Part shown: positions 1 through 8,754 of the stretch, piece after piece
Numbering within the stretch: the first letter of the stretch is position 1
Layout: each line of letters opens with the position of its first letter
Assembly (NCBI RefSeq): GCF_001719045.1
Contig: NZ_CP015423.1
Span: 4,835,501 to 4,899,500, forward strand
From: Paenibacillus polymyxa
GTDB taxonomy: Bacteria; Bacillota; Bacilli; Paenibacillales; Paenibacillaceae
Length of the DNA stretch: 64,000 nucleotides
Direction: 5' to 3'
The notes under the pieces: generated by a model
Told to the model about the DNA's origin: nothing
Seen by the model: the letters and a program-made list of their open reading frames with translations, nothing else
The model's database searches: none
Made by a program: the position numbers and the translations under genes

Positions 1-570
1 TTTAAGCGAAATACCTAGCCACTGAAGTTCCTCACGCTTCAAATCGCAGGCGAATTCAATCTTATAGCAGATGCTGAGCCAAGCTTCATAGACTACGGGA
101 GAGCGGGCAGACAGCTGACGGGCATCAGGTTGCTCAAACAAATAAACATATTTCCCTCCATCTCGTGCGGCTTCAAAAATTTGATGTAGCCGACGGCTTC
201 CATATCGAAGCTCCTCCTGCAAAATACGTCCAGGTCCCAATTGTGGTAATGTCGGTACATGACCGAAATAACGCCCCATGACCTGATCTTGTGCTGCGTT
301 GCCTGATGCTGGAGTTGGTGGCGTATGATCCGCTAAACGTTCCTGTTCTGTACGATAGGCTTCCCCATCAAAGATGAAAGTGAAGGACATCGTCTGCGCT
401 GGAACGCCAGTACGCTCTACGTATCCCCAATAGTAGGGGCGGTTTGTTAAGGCTTTATCCGCTTCTGGAGAAAGCTTGACGGTTACATGATGAGGCGACC
501 TCTCAATGACACTGCATCCGGTAGCTTCCAGATAGGTGTGTACAAAACGCTGGACTTGCTGTGCATTCAT
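1..570 (-). CDS. yqhG: YqhG-like protein, partial (3' end outside window)
   Basis: The frame is open from an ATG at 570 to the window edge, giving 190 residues without a stop. The protein begins MNAQQVQRFVHTYLEATGCS. GGGAGG lies just upstream, inside the end of the helicase gene, and only seven bases separate that gene's stop from this ATG, so the two are co-transcribed and probably translationally coupled. In B. subtilis the SNF2 helicase gene yqhH is likewise followed by yqhG, a soluble protein of unknown function. I recognise the family by this pairing and overall sequence character rather than by a catalytic motif. No signal peptide or membrane segment is visible in the part present. Function unknown. 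Confidence 0.72.
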   Translation of the reverse strand, partial: MNAQQVQRFVHTYLEATGCSVIERSPHHVTVKLSPEADKALTNRPYYWGYVERTGVPAQTMSFTFIFDGEAYRTEQERLADHTPPTPASGNAAQDQVMGRYFGHVPTLPQLGPGRILQEELRYGSRRLHQIFEAARDGGKYVYLFEQPDARQLSARSPVVYEAWLSICYKIEFACDLKREELQWLGISLK

Positions 571-577
571 GGTCAAA

Positions 578-2392
578 CTAGCGACCTCCCTTCACACTGC
601 GTCGAGCTTTGCCCGGAGGAACCGTATTGCCTGCTAGGCCTAATAAATCCTCTGTGTTTGGCTGGTCTGTGCGCAGTTGTTCCATTTCCTGCTTGATGGA
701 ATCCAGCGAGTGGCCCAGCTTTTGCATTTTTTTGCGAATTTCATCATCGCTACTGGATTCAAGCATGATTTTATACAGACTTTTTTCAATGGATTCTTTT
801 TTCTCAAATTTCTCAAGAATAACGTCCAATCCGCCAATGACCATCTCAAACATATTTATCTTTTCATGCAGCAGATGCAGGATATGCTCCTCAATCGTTC
901 CGGTTGTGGACAAGTTGAAAATATTAACATCATGCGTCTGTCCAAGCCGATGTACCCGTCCGATCCGCTGCTCCACACGCATGGGATTCCACGGTAAATC
1001 GAAGTTAATCATATGGTGACAAAATTGCAGGTTAATGCCTTCACCACCCGCTTCGGTGGCAATCATGACCTGAATGCGCCCACGGAACAGATCCATCATC
1101 CAATCCTTGCGTCCACGGTTCATACCGCCTCGGTAAGGAACAGCAGATAGGCCACGGTCACGGAAATAGTTCAGCAAATACTCCTGTGTGGCTCGGTATT
1201 CTGTAAAAATGATCACTTTTTCGTTCATCTGACGGATAAGCTCGAGCGCTTTTTCTGCTTTGGAATTAGCCTTGATCGCTTTAATATGTGCAACCAAATC
1301 CCAGACACGATCGCGTAGGGGAGAGTCTGGGGCCATTTTTTTAGACAAATTGACCAGCGTCACGAACACAGCGTCCCGGCTGCTGCACACTTCCCGTTGA
1401 AGGGTGACGAGAGACAGCATGCTACTTAAATTTCCGCCATTCGCCTGGTATTGCTCTTTGACAAAAGAGGTCACCCCATCGTACAGCGCTTGCTCTTCCG
1501 GCGAAAGTTCCAAGTGAATGTTGGAAACATTTCGTTTGGTGAATTGAACCGGGCCTTCTCCGCGACGATTGCGGATCATGACTTTAGATAGCTCATCCTT
1601 GAGCTGATCTTCATTTTTGGGCAGACGTTTATCTACAACAAAGTTGGCTGAAAAATCGCCATGTCTTCCCAATTGACCAGGCTTGAGCAGTGTAATCAGG
1701 TTAAACAGCTCAGACAGATCGTTTTGTACAGGTGTTGCTGTCAGGAGCAAACAATATTTTTTGCGCAGCTTCATAATGAACTGGTAGTTGGATGTCTTTT
1801 TATTTTTCAGCTTATGAGCCTCGTCTATAATGAGCAGGTCATAATCGGTATCTAGTAGGATGTTACTATGGGGCTCCCGCTTGGCGGTATCCATAGAGGC
1901 CACGACGACCTCGGAAGACCAAGAATACGCTTTTTTCTGCGCGACAGCGGGAATACCGAATTTGCTGTTCAGCTCACGCACCCATTGTAGGACCAGAGAT
2001 GCGGGTACAAGAATAAGCACTTTGGAAGCCAGCCCGCGAACCAGATATTCCTTTAGGATCATTCCAGCTTCGATTGTTTTGCCTAGGCCGACTTCATCGG
2101 CAAGAATGGCACGTCCGGACATTTGAAACAGTACCTTTCGAGCGGTATCCAGCTGATGGGGTAGTGGAGTGAGGTCTTGCAAATGCTGTAGACATTGAAG
2201 CTCATCAAAGCTCGGCACCAGTTTGACTTTTTCAGCCTCAATGGCCAGCTGATACAGATTCCAATCTCCCCAAGGGCCACCTTTGCGCAGCCGCTGGTCC
2301 AGCTCATCCTGCCAGCTTCGATCAAATTGCACCGGAACAGGCAGTGGCGCTTGATTAGGTATGTGCGGGGAACTTGTCGATTTGGCTTTCAT
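578..2392 (-). CDS. yqhH: SNF2-family DEAD/DEAH helicase (YqhH-like)
   Basis: A 604-residue Swi2/Snf2-type ATPase. The Walker A region DEVGLGKTIEAG lies at about 99-110, the DEAH box (IIDEAHKLKN) at about 188-197, motif III-like LLLTATPVQN at about 215-224, and motif VI (EQRIGRVHRLGQ) in the C-terminal third. The frame extends upstream, but the ATG at 2392 (MKAKSTSS) is preceded by GGAGGGAGGG and is the better start. The family translocates on double-stranded DNA or remodels nucleoprotein; the substrate of this member is not known. It is the first gene of a two-gene unit with the YqhG-like gene. It lacks extra reader or nuclease domains, consistent with a stand-alone bacterial RapA/YqhH-like ATPase. 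Confidence 0.85.
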   Translation of the reverse strand: MKAKSTSSPHIPNQAPLPVPVQFDRSWQDELDQRLRKGGPWGDWNLYQLAIEAEKVKLVPSFDELQCLQHLQDLTPLPHQLDTARKVLFQMSGRAILADEVGLGKTIEAGMILKEYLVRGLASKVLILVPASLVLQWVRELNSKFGIPAVAQKKAYSWSSEVVVASMDTAKREPHSNILLDTDYDLLIIDEAHKLKNKKTSNYQFIMKLRKKYCLLLTATPVQNDLSELFNLITLLKPGQLGRHGDFSANFVVDKRLPKNEDQLKDELSKVMIRNRRGEGPVQFTKRNVSNIHLELSPEEQALYDGVTSFVKEQYQANGGNLSSMLSLVTLQREVCSSRDAVFVTLVNLSKKMAPDSPLRDRVWDLVAHIKAIKANSKAEKALELIRQMNEKVIIFTEYRATQEYLLNYFRDRGLSAVPYRGGMNRGRKDWMMDLFRGRIQVMIATEAGGEGINLQFCHHMINFDLPWNPMRVEQRIGRVHRLGQTHDVNIFNLSTTGTIEEHILHLLHEKINMFEMVIGGLDVILEKFEKKESIEKSLYKIMLESSSDDEIRKKMQKLGHSLDSIKQEMEQLRTDQPNTEDLLGLAGNTVPPGKARRSVKGGR

Positions 2393-2529
2393 GATGATTC
2401 CCTCCCTCCTGGTAGTAGCACAGTTGAAGCTCTTGGTTCTGTCACATATATGTGGCATCTATTTAGCACAGATCGTAGATGTAGTATGGACGGAAAAAGA
2501 TATCTTCATAACAGGAGGGATGAAATCCT

Positions 2530-3369
2530 TTAGCTGCCTTCCATTAACTTTTGGAGTTTACTTTCCGTAGAGGTCTGCGCATTAGGGGTGTAGATGCTGC
2601 AACGGAGATCAACACTGCCCTGTACCTGAAGAGAAGTCAGGTCAAATAGCATTTTGCCAGCCTTGGCATGACGAAATTCAATGAGCACCTCCGGCGCGGA
2701 GCTTACTTCACTCTGATTCCAAAGCTCGTTAAACTCTGGGTAGGTCTGACTCATATTTTGTATAAATTGTGCATACCAGGGGTCTGTTACGTATTGTCCG
2801 TAATAAGCGCGGAAAATTGCAAGGAACCCCTTTACAAAGTGTTCCCAATTCACGGCTAGACTTTTAAACTCCTTTTTGGTGAATAGCAGTTCAATCATAT
2901 TGCGTTGCTCATGTGGTAGCTCGGCAAAATCCATAAAAACATGAGCAGCAGCGGCGTTCCAGCCGACAATATGACAACGCCGATCTGAAATAATAGCAGG
3001 GCAGTAGTGTAGCTCTTGTACGATCTTTTGCAGAGAGGGGGAAATGACGGCCTGCTCTGCTGGAGCTGGAAGGCTGTGAGACCCGGCCTCGATCGCCAAA
3101 TCATACAAATATTTGCGCTCGTCTGTGTTCAACTGCAATGCGGCAGCAATAGCATCCAACACAGAGGCGGACACCTTAATATCTCGTCCTTGCTCCAGCC
3201 AGGTATACCAGGTCGTACTGACACCTGCCAGCTGAGCGACTTCTTCTCTGCGCAAGCCTGGTGTTCTGCGACGTGATCCTTGGGGGAGACCGACCATATG
3301 TGGGTGTAGGCGGGCCCTTTTTGTTTTTAGAAAAACAGATAGTGCTTCCAGACGTGCTTCCGTTTTCAT
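2530..3369 (-). CDS. XRE-family regulator with MmyB-type ligand-binding domain
   Basis: A 279-residue regulator. An N-terminal helix-turn-helix spans about 8-80, with the typical RRRTPGLRREEVAQLAGVS start to the recognition unit, followed by a PAS-like MmyB/MltR ligand domain from about 105 to 270. The frame stays open to 3621, but the ATG at 3369 has GGAGAG upstream and gives the family's usual N-terminus (MKTEARLEALSVFL). The structure of a Chloroflexus member of this family was, as I recall, solved with a fatty acid bound, and members often sit divergent to an oxidoreductase or lipid gene. Here the divergent neighbour is a beta-ketoacyl-ACP synthase. A TATAAT at 3439-3444 with TTACAA 17 bases upstream drives it, overlapping the opposing promoter, so autoregulation is likely. 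Confidence 0.85.
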   Translation of the reverse strand: MKTEARLEALSVFLKTKRARLHPHMVGLPQGSRRRTPGLRREEVAQLAGVSTTWYTWLEQGRDIKVSASVLDAIAAALQLNTDERKYLYDLAIEAGSHSLPAPAEQAVISPSLQKIVQELHYCPAIISDRRCHIVGWNAAAAHVFMDFAELPHEQRNMIELLFTKKEFKSLAVNWEHFVKGFLAIFRAYYGQYVTDPWYAQFIQNMSQTYPEFNELWNQSEVSSAPEVLIEFRHAKAGKMLFDLTSLQVQGSVDLRCSIYTPNAQTSTESKLQKLMEGS

Positions 3370-3438
3370 AGGTATTTTCTCTCCATTCAATGGGTATATC
3401 CGAAGTGAGCAAATAAGGCGTTTACTATAGTAGTGTTC

Positions 3439-3489
3439 ATTATACCAGGATAAACAAACACTTGTAATAGGATAAGACAAGGGTAAAAT
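3439..3489. promoter_or_regulatory. Overlapping divergent promoters sharing one -35 box
   Basis: On the minus strand TTACAA (3467-3462) and TATAAT (3444-3439) are 17 bases apart, for the MmyB-type regulator. On the plus strand the same hexamer reads TTGTAA (3462-3467) and stands 16 bases before TAAAAT (3484-3489), for the FabF paralogue. The two polymerase sites therefore cannot easily be occupied together. Confidence 0.55.
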
Positions 3490-3532
3490 GAGGATTATAA
3501 GTAAGTCACCGAGCAGGAGGAATGAATAGCTT

Positions 3533-4771
3533 ATGCAAAGAGTAGTGATAACAGGTATGGGTGTCGTTTCCCCAATAGGTAATGAAGTGGACACGTTGTG
3601 GAAGAATTTGCTGGAAGGCAATTCAGGTATACGTAAAATTGATACATTCGATGTGTCCGATTTGAAAGCACAAATTGCTGGACTGGTACAGGATTTTGAT
3701 GCAGAAAAGCAATGGGGACGTAAAGATGCTAGACGAATGGATCGGTTTACTCAGTTTGCATTATATGCGGCAGAACAAGCGCTTAAGGATTCCGGTCTGG
3801 AACTGGATCACACCGATTTGGAGCGTGTAGGTGTCTATGTGGGATCGGGAGTCGGCGGTTTGGATACGTTGGTGAACAATGTAGATGTTCTGCTACATCG
3901 TGGACCGGGTAGAGTTAGCCCGACGCTGGTACCCATGATGATCTCGAATATGGCAGCTGCTCAAATTAGTATCGCGTTTGGAGCGATGGGACCTACGCTT
4001 TCACCCGTGACGGCTTGCTCTATTGGAAATACAGCAATTGGAGAGGCGTTTCGGACGATTCGCACAGGAGATGCGGATGTCATTTTTGCTGGTGGAACTG
4101 AAGCGGCGGTGACTAGATTGGCCTTGGCAAGCTTCGCTAATGCGACTGCCTTGTCCACACGTAACGAGGAGCCTTCTATAGCAAGTCGACCTTTTGATCA
4201 GGATCGAGACGGCTTTGTCATGAGCGAAGGTGCAGGTATTCTGGTACTGGAGTCACTGGAGCACGCTATCCGCCGTGGTGCGGAAATCTATGGTGAGGTC
4301 ATCGGTTATGGAGCCAGTTCGGATGCTTATCACATGGTTGCACCGCATCCCGAAGGAACCGGAGCTTACTTGGCTATGAAAGCAGCCCTTCATTCGGCCC
4401 GCATCTCCCCTGAAGAAGTGGACGTGATTAGCGCCCACGCAACGAGTACGTCTGTCGGGGATGCCGCTGAGACCCTTGCAATCCATAAGCTGTTTGGTGA
4501 TTATGCCTATCAGATTCCGGTTACTGCGAATAAGTCCATGCTGGGTCATATGCTGGGAGCTGCGGGCGGGGTCGAAGCGATTGCGCTTGTGCAAAGCCTA
4601 CGGGAAGGCATCATTCCACCAACGATGCATCTGGACAATCCAGACCCGGTTTGCGATTTGGATTATGTGCCTCACGAAGCGCGCAAGGCTCCACTAAATA
4701 TTGGGCTATCTAACTCTTTCGGTTTCGGTGGTCATAATGCGGTCATTGTGCTGAAGCGCTACGAGTCATAA
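3533..4771 (+). CDS. fabF: Beta-ketoacyl-ACP synthase II (FabF paralogue)
   Basis: A 412-residue condensing enzyme that elongates acyl-ACP with malonyl-ACP. The catalytic residues fall where expected for KAS II: Cys162 in SPVTACSIGNTAIG, His302 in ISAHATSTSVGD, Lys334 and His339 in TANKSMLGHMLGAAGG. E. coli FabF numbering is C163/H303/K335/H340. The ATG at 3533 has AGGAGG upstream. The active-site context reads ACSIGNTAIG rather than the usual ACASGTNAIG, and the gene stands alone with its own divergent regulator instead of inside a fab cluster. It is more likely an auxiliary paralogue than the housekeeping enzyme. A terminator follows at 4788-4836. Confidence 0.9.
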   Translation: MQRVVITGMGVVSPIGNEVDTLWKNLLEGNSGIRKIDTFDVSDLKAQIAGLVQDFDAEKQWGRKDARRMDRFTQFALYAAEQALKDSGLELDHTDLERVGVYVGSGVGGLDTLVNNVDVLLHRGPGRVSPTLVPMMISNMAAAQISIAFGAMGPTLSPVTACSIGNTAIGEAFRTIRTGDADVIFAGGTEAAVTRLALASFANATALSTRNEEPSIASRPFDQDRDGFVMSEGAGILVLESLEHAIRRGAEIYGEVIGYGASSDAYHMVAPHPEGTGAYLAMKAALHSARISPEEVDVISAHATSTSVGDAAETLAIHKLFGDYAYQIPVTANKSMLGHMLGAAGGVEAIALVQSLREGIIPPTMHLDNPDPVCDLDYVPHEARKAPLNIGLSNSFGFGGHNAVIVLKRYES

Positions 4772-4787
4772 TTTGTAAGGAGTTATT

Positions 4788-4836
4788 GAAACCTCAGGCA
4801 TTCTATCCGGCTGGATAGAGCACCTGAGGTTATTTT
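4788..4836 (+). terminator. Rho-independent terminator after fabF paralogue
   Basis: AACCTCAGG (4790-4798) pairs with CCTGAGGTT (4823-4831), with a second stem (CTATCC/GGATAG) inside the loop, followed by TATTTTAA. Confidence 0.7.
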
Positions 4837-4912
4837 AATCGAAGAATAACAGATTCATTTTAGATAAGAGATAGAGTAAGATGAAGGAAAACATTTGGAG
4901 GGACGGGAAGCC

Positions 4913-5419
4913 ATGGTTTTAATCAGAAACATACAACCAGCAGACGCTGAGGCTTATTGGAATTTGAGACTGGAAGCCCTACAAATGAACCCCGAAGCTT
5001 TTGGAACCTCCTATGAGGAAGCCGCACTAGTTCCGCTATCTGATGTGGTGAAGCAGATACAAAATAAACGAGATCATTACATACTTGGTGCATTTACAAA
5101 GGATCACCAGCTGGTTGGCATGACCGGGTTTAGAAGAGAACAGAAAATAAAGACGCAGCATAAGGGAGCAATTTGGGGAGTTTATGTACCATCGACCTAT
5201 CGAGGCCAGGGGATCGCTAAAAAACTTTTATTGGAAGTTATCAGCCAAGGTAGAAAAGTGGAAGGTTTGAAGCAAATCAACCTGAGTGTGGTGACTACCA
5301 ATCAAGCTGCTGTTGAGCTGTATAGGAAATTGGGATTTGAAACCTATGGTATAGAAAAGAATGCTTTGGAATATCACGGTCAGGGATACGATGAGGAGTT
5401 CATGGCTTATTTTTATTAA
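4913..5419 (+). CDS. GNAT-family N-acetyltransferase
   Basis: A 168-residue acetyltransferase with the GNAT fold. The acetyl-CoA loop reads VYVPSTYRGQGIAKKLL at about residues 85-101, and the C-terminal part has NQAAVELYRKLGFETYG, typical of the family. A TTG at 4895 also opens the frame, but the ATG at 4913 is placed correctly behind GGAGGGA and gives a normal N-terminus (MVLIRNIQPADAEAYW). The acceptor cannot be told from sequence. Its TAA overlaps a possible ATG of the next gene (TAATG at 5417-5421), so this acetyltransferase and the WYL regulator are probably one operon. Confidence 0.85.
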   Translation: MVLIRNIQPADAEAYWNLRLEALQMNPEAFGTSYEEAALVPLSDVVKQIQNKRDHYILGAFTKDHQLVGMTGFRREQKIKTQHKGAIWGVYVPSTYRGQGIAKKLLLEVISQGRKVEGLKQINLSVVTTNQAAVELYRKLGFETYGIEKNALEYHGQGYDEEFMAYFY

Positions 5420-5439
5420 TGACGAAAGGTTTTGAAAAA

Positions 5440-6393
5440 ATGAAAATTGACCGATTGCTTTCTATCGTCATTTTGCTGCTAAAGAAAAATAGAATACAAG
5501 CGAAGGAACTGGCTGATTTATATGAGGTTTCGATCCGGACGATCTATAGAGATATTGAAGCGATTAGTATGGCAGGTATTCCGGTGGTCACTTATCAGGG
5601 AGCCAACGGGGGAATCGGTCTTATGGAAGGATACCGCCTGGATCGCAGTATGCTGACGGATCATGATATAAAGGATATCGTGATGGGTTTGCAGAGTTTG
5701 TCCTCGTCGTTGGGCGGCCCGAATGTGTCGCGGTTACTTCATAAATTTGAAAGTATTATACCGGAATCTGGGAAAGAGCAATTTAGTGTCCATACCACAC
5801 AGTTTATCGTCGATCATTCGGGATGGGGAAATCGGGCTGCGCAGGAAGGCAAATTGATAAAGGTAAAAGAAGCAATGAGCCAAGCGCGCACTGTCGCCTT
5901 TACCTATCGAAATGCGGGGGGAGCCATAACGGAACGGAATGTTGAACCGCATACGCTCGTTCTGAAAGGACAACAATGGTTTGTATATGCATATTGTCCC
6001 GATAGGGAGCAGTTTCGTCTATTCAAACTCTCGCGCATGAGTGACCCTGTGGTTACAGAGACAGTTTTTGCTCGCAGGGATCTTTCTTATGAAGTGTTGC
6101 CGTGGAATGAGGGGCGGATGGAGGTATCCAGAGCCGTACAACCATTTACGCTACAATTTAACCGTGACTCAAGGCATCTGGCGGAGGACTGGTTTGGCGT
6201 AGAAGCATTGACCGAGCAGGAGGAAGGGATCTATACGGTTTCGGTCCCGTTTCCTGAGGATGCATGGGCGTACGGATTTATTTTAAGCTTGGGACCGGAT
6301 GTGGTTGTCAAAGAACCAGCCCATTTGCGGGACAAGATTCATAAGATGGCGCTGCGTATTGCATCTAATTATGAAGAAGTTCGGGAATCATAA
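5440..6393 (+). CDS. WYL-domain transcriptional regulator (HTH_11/DeoR-like)
   Basis: A 317-residue regulator. A winged HTH occupies residues 1-60 (KELADLYEVSIRTIYRDIEA) and a WYL domain the middle part, with the key segment GQQWFVYAYCPDREQF and the basic-aromatic run FRLFKLSRM, followed by a C-terminal WCX region. Family members sense small ligands or nucleic acid fragments and often control neighbouring genes. The frame also has an ATG at 5419 overlapping the previous stop, which would add seven residues. I prefer 5440 because it gives the standard MKIDRLLSIV N-terminus. It sits between a GNAT gene and a zinc-ribbon/GyrI-like gene and may regulate either. Confidence 0.85.
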   Translation: MKIDRLLSIVILLLKKNRIQAKELADLYEVSIRTIYRDIEAISMAGIPVVTYQGANGGIGLMEGYRLDRSMLTDHDIKDIVMGLQSLSSSLGGPNVSRLLHKFESIIPESGKEQFSVHTTQFIVDHSGWGNRAAQEGKLIKVKEAMSQARTVAFTYRNAGGAITERNVEPHTLVLKGQQWFVYAYCPDREQFRLFKLSRMSDPVVTETVFARRDLSYEVLPWNEGRMEVSRAVQPFTLQFNRDSRHLAEDWFGVEALTEQEEGIYTVSVPFPEDAWAYGFILSLGPDVVVKEPAHLRDKIHKMALRIASNYEEVRES

Positions 6394-6413
6394 AGGAAAT
6401 CTTAGTTAAAGTA

Positions 6414-6448
6414 AAACAAACCTGACCCATAGTTGTCAGGTTTGTTTC
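6414..6448 (+). terminator. Terminator after WYL regulator
   Basis: A 13-base stem, AAACAAACCTGAC (6414-6426) with GTCAGGTTTGTTT (6434-6447), with a 7-base loop. The T-rich 3' arm provides the run, and the A-rich 5' arm could make it bidirectional. Confidence 0.75.
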
Positions 6449-6499
6449 GTTATACTGGTGGCATACCTGATATCAGTTAGCGAAAGGGGATTTACGAGG

Positions 6500-7240
6500 A
6501 TGGATAAAGCTTGTCAAAGTTGCGGGATGCCGCTAGAGCATGAGGACCAATATGGAACGGATGCACAACATCATAAAACGGATGAGTATTGCAAGTATTG
6601 TTACAAGGAAGGCGAATTTGTACAGCCTGAATTGACTATGGAGGGAATGATTCAGCAGTCTGTGCCTTTCCTGGTAGAGGAGGGGATGCAGGAAGAAGAA
6701 GCGACTTCGATGCTGCGCAATTACCTGCCATTTTTGAAACGATGGCGGTCCTCAGAGGATACGGGGCTTACACTGGATGGACCCATTCGGGAAGAATATC
6801 GAGGTGAGATCCGTTTGATTGGGTTGAAAGCACGTACAAGTAATCAGAATGAACAAACATCTCACGGGATCATTCCAAACATGTGGGAACGTTTTTGGAG
6901 TGAGGACGTGACTGGTCGGATAAAGGAAAAAGCAGGACATGCTTCTGTCTATGGTTGCTATACTGACTATGAAAATGGAGCTTTAGGCGAGTATACGTTT
7001 TTTATCGGGAAGGAAGCGGCTGTAGATTTCCAAACTCCTGATGACCTTGAAGAACTTGTCATCCCGGCTGCACGCTACGCCATTTTTCAGGCAACTCAGG
7101 AGCCATCTTCTGTCTTCCGTGTATGGCAGACGATTTGGGAGTGGGCTGCCACGGGACAAGGGGAGCGGACATACACAGGTGATTTTGAAATGTATGGCAG
7201 TCCTGATGAACCTGTTTTGATTTATATTGCAATCAAGTGA
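6500..7240 (+). CDS. Zinc-ribbon plus GyrI-like effector-binding protein
   Basis: A 246-residue two-domain protein. The N-terminal 40 residues carry a putative zinc ribbon (CQSCGMPL and later YCKYCYKEG, i.e. paired CxxC motifs). The C-terminal 150 residues resemble the GyrI-like/AraC effector-binding fold, ending in YGSPDEPVLIYIAIK. No DNA-binding HTH is present, so it is more likely a small-molecule binding or quenching protein than a regulator by itself. The ATG at 6500 follows GAAAGGGG; the open frame back to 6458 lacks a better site. It follows the WYL regulator after a terminator and has its own terminator at 7263-7298. Confidence 0.75.
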   Translation: MDKACQSCGMPLEHEDQYGTDAQHHKTDEYCKYCYKEGEFVQPELTMEGMIQQSVPFLVEEGMQEEEATSMLRNYLPFLKRWRSSEDTGLTLDGPIREEYRGEIRLIGLKARTSNQNEQTSHGIIPNMWERFWSEDVTGRIKEKAGHASVYGCYTDYENGALGEYTFFIGKEAAVDFQTPDDLEELVIPAARYAIFQATQEPSSVFRVWQTIWEWAATGQGERTYTGDFEMYGSPDEPVLIYIAIK

Positions 7241-7262
7241 TGATTTTGTTGTGACAGAAGAG

Positions 7263-7298
7263 AACCGCCGGTCATTGTCGTGGACCCGGCGGTTTTTC
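7263..7298. terminator. Bidirectional terminator between convergent genes
   Basis: AACCGCCGG (7263-7271) pairs with CCGGCGGTT (7286-7294), followed by TTTTCTG. It lies between the plus-strand zinc-ribbon gene and the minus-strand MFS gene. Confidence 0.75.
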
Positions 7299-7324
7299 TG
7301 ATTCAATCAATAGTAGATTCCCCT

Positions 7325-8560
7325 TCAAGTTGAACGTCGAGTTAAAGCCCAAAAGATGAGAGCCAGAGCACTGACACCAGCTCCTAATAGACACACCCCA
7401 TTCCATCCGGCATAGATGTACATATGAGTGGAAGCAATGGCCCCGGTGGCGCTACCAATGGAATAAAATATCATGTAGCCTGCAGTAAGTCGGCTCCGTG
7501 CCTCAGGGCGCACATTGAAAATCAAGCTTTGGTTGGTGACATGTACAGCCTGTACCGCCAAGTCCAAAAGAATGACGCCAAGAACTAAAGCGAACAGAGA
7601 ATGCTCGGTGTAGCGGATAGGTAACCAGGACAGCAGCAACACAACTAGTGCGATACCCGTCGTCCGTTGTCCCAAGCCCTGATCGGCAAGACGCCCTGCT
7701 CGTGCTGCTGCTAATGCCCCGGCGACTCCAGCCAGTCCAAAGGCCCCGATAGCAGTATGTGAAAGAGACAATGGGGGTGCACTGAGAGGTAACACAAGCG
7801 AAGTCCACAATATGCTGAACGCCGTAAAAATGAGCAATGCAAGGACAGCACGAATACGCAGGATTCGTTCTTGCAAGAATAGTACGATAACCGATCGGAG
7901 CAGTTGCGGATAGGAAAGTGTCGCACTTGTGGGTTCGTTCTTTGGCAACACCCGCAACAGAGCTCCAGCCATAAACAGCGTAAGTATGGCAGAAACAAGG
8001 TAAACTGAACGCCAGCCTGCCAGATCAGTTAATACACCGGCCACGGTTCGTGCCAGCAGAATGCCGATAACGACTCCACTGGTCACCAGACCTACGATAC
8101 GCCCACGTTCAGTCGGATTAGCCAAGGTAGAGGCGAAAGCCACGAGTGTTTGAGTGACTACAGCCAGCAGTCCAACCATTGCCATACCTATAAGCAGTAT
8201 TGTGCGGGTAGGAGCAAAGCTAACCACGATTAGTGCCAGCACGGATAGCAGCATTTGCCCTGTAATCAGTCGCCGTCGATTCAAAAGATCGCCAAGCGGG
8301 ACGAGCAGCAATAATCCCAACGCATAACAAATTTGCGTGATAGTAATGACCATGCCTACCGATGAGTGCGTAATGCCAAATTCGTTTGCCAGCGCATCCA
8401 GCAATGGCTGTGCATAGTAAATGTTAGCGACAGCCAGCCCGCAGGCTATGGCAAACAAGAGTGCCACAGATCGGGACAGGGAGGGAATGGGGGCTGTTTC
8501 GGCAGCATTTGCTACCGTTTGATGAGGGAGGAGTACCGCTTTTTCTTCTGACGTCTTCAT
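7325..8560 (-). CDS. MFS transporter, probable drug/metabolite exporter
   Basis: About 411 residues with roughly 12 hydrophobic segments. The loop between segments 2 and 3 carries the MFS signature in the form LLLVPLGDLLNRRRLI. The best ATG is at 8560 (MKTSEEKA); a GTG two codons earlier (8566) is also possible, and neither has a strong Shine-Dalgarno. The gene is divergent from a TetR-type regulator, an arrangement usual for efflux pumps under local repression, and operator-like repeats lie between the two. The substrate cannot be deduced. Confidence 0.85.
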   Translation of the reverse strand: MKTSEEKAVLLPHQTVANAAETAPIPSLSRSVALLFAIACGLAVANIYYAQPLLDALANEFGITHSSVGMVITITQICYALGLLLLVPLGDLLNRRRLITGQMLLSVLALIVVSFAPTRTILLIGMAMVGLLAVVTQTLVAFASTLANPTERGRIVGLVTSGVVIGILLARTVAGVLTDLAGWRSVYLVSAILTLFMAGALLRVLPKNEPTSATLSYPQLLRSVIVLFLQERILRIRAVLALLIFTAFSILWTSLVLPLSAPPLSLSHTAIGAFGLAGVAGALAAARAGRLADQGLGQRTTGIALVVLLLSWLPIRYTEHSLFALVLGVILLDLAVQAVHVTNQSLIFNVRPEARSRLTAGYMIFYSIGSATGAIASTHMYIYAGWNGVCLLGAGVSALALIFWALTRRST

Positions 8561-8590
8561 TTTCACATACCACGTCGCTTTCTGTATTTA

Positions 8591-8737
8591 CATACCGTTG
8601 AGTATAATATACTGATTGGTATGTAATGAATTTAGGTCAATATAACTCGTGTACATATGAAATGTCAAGAGTTCATCATGCACATATTTGACAGTTTCTT
8701 ATCGTGATCATACAATCTTAATATACTGAACGATATG
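8591..8737. promoter_or_regulatory. Operator-like repeats in the MFS/TetR divergent region
   Basis: An imperfect palindrome spans 8591-8623: CATACC at the left end and GGTATG at the right, around AGTATAATATACT. Its right half TATACTGATTGGTATG (8608-8623) recurs as TATACTGAACGATATG at 8722-8737, next to the TetR start. The left half, read on the minus strand, is TATACTCAACGGTATG. The three half-sites fit TATACT(G/C)A(A/T)(C/T)G(A/G)TATG and are good candidates for TetR binding. Confidence 0.6.
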
Positions 8738-8754
8738 AAAAGAAGGAGCTGCTT

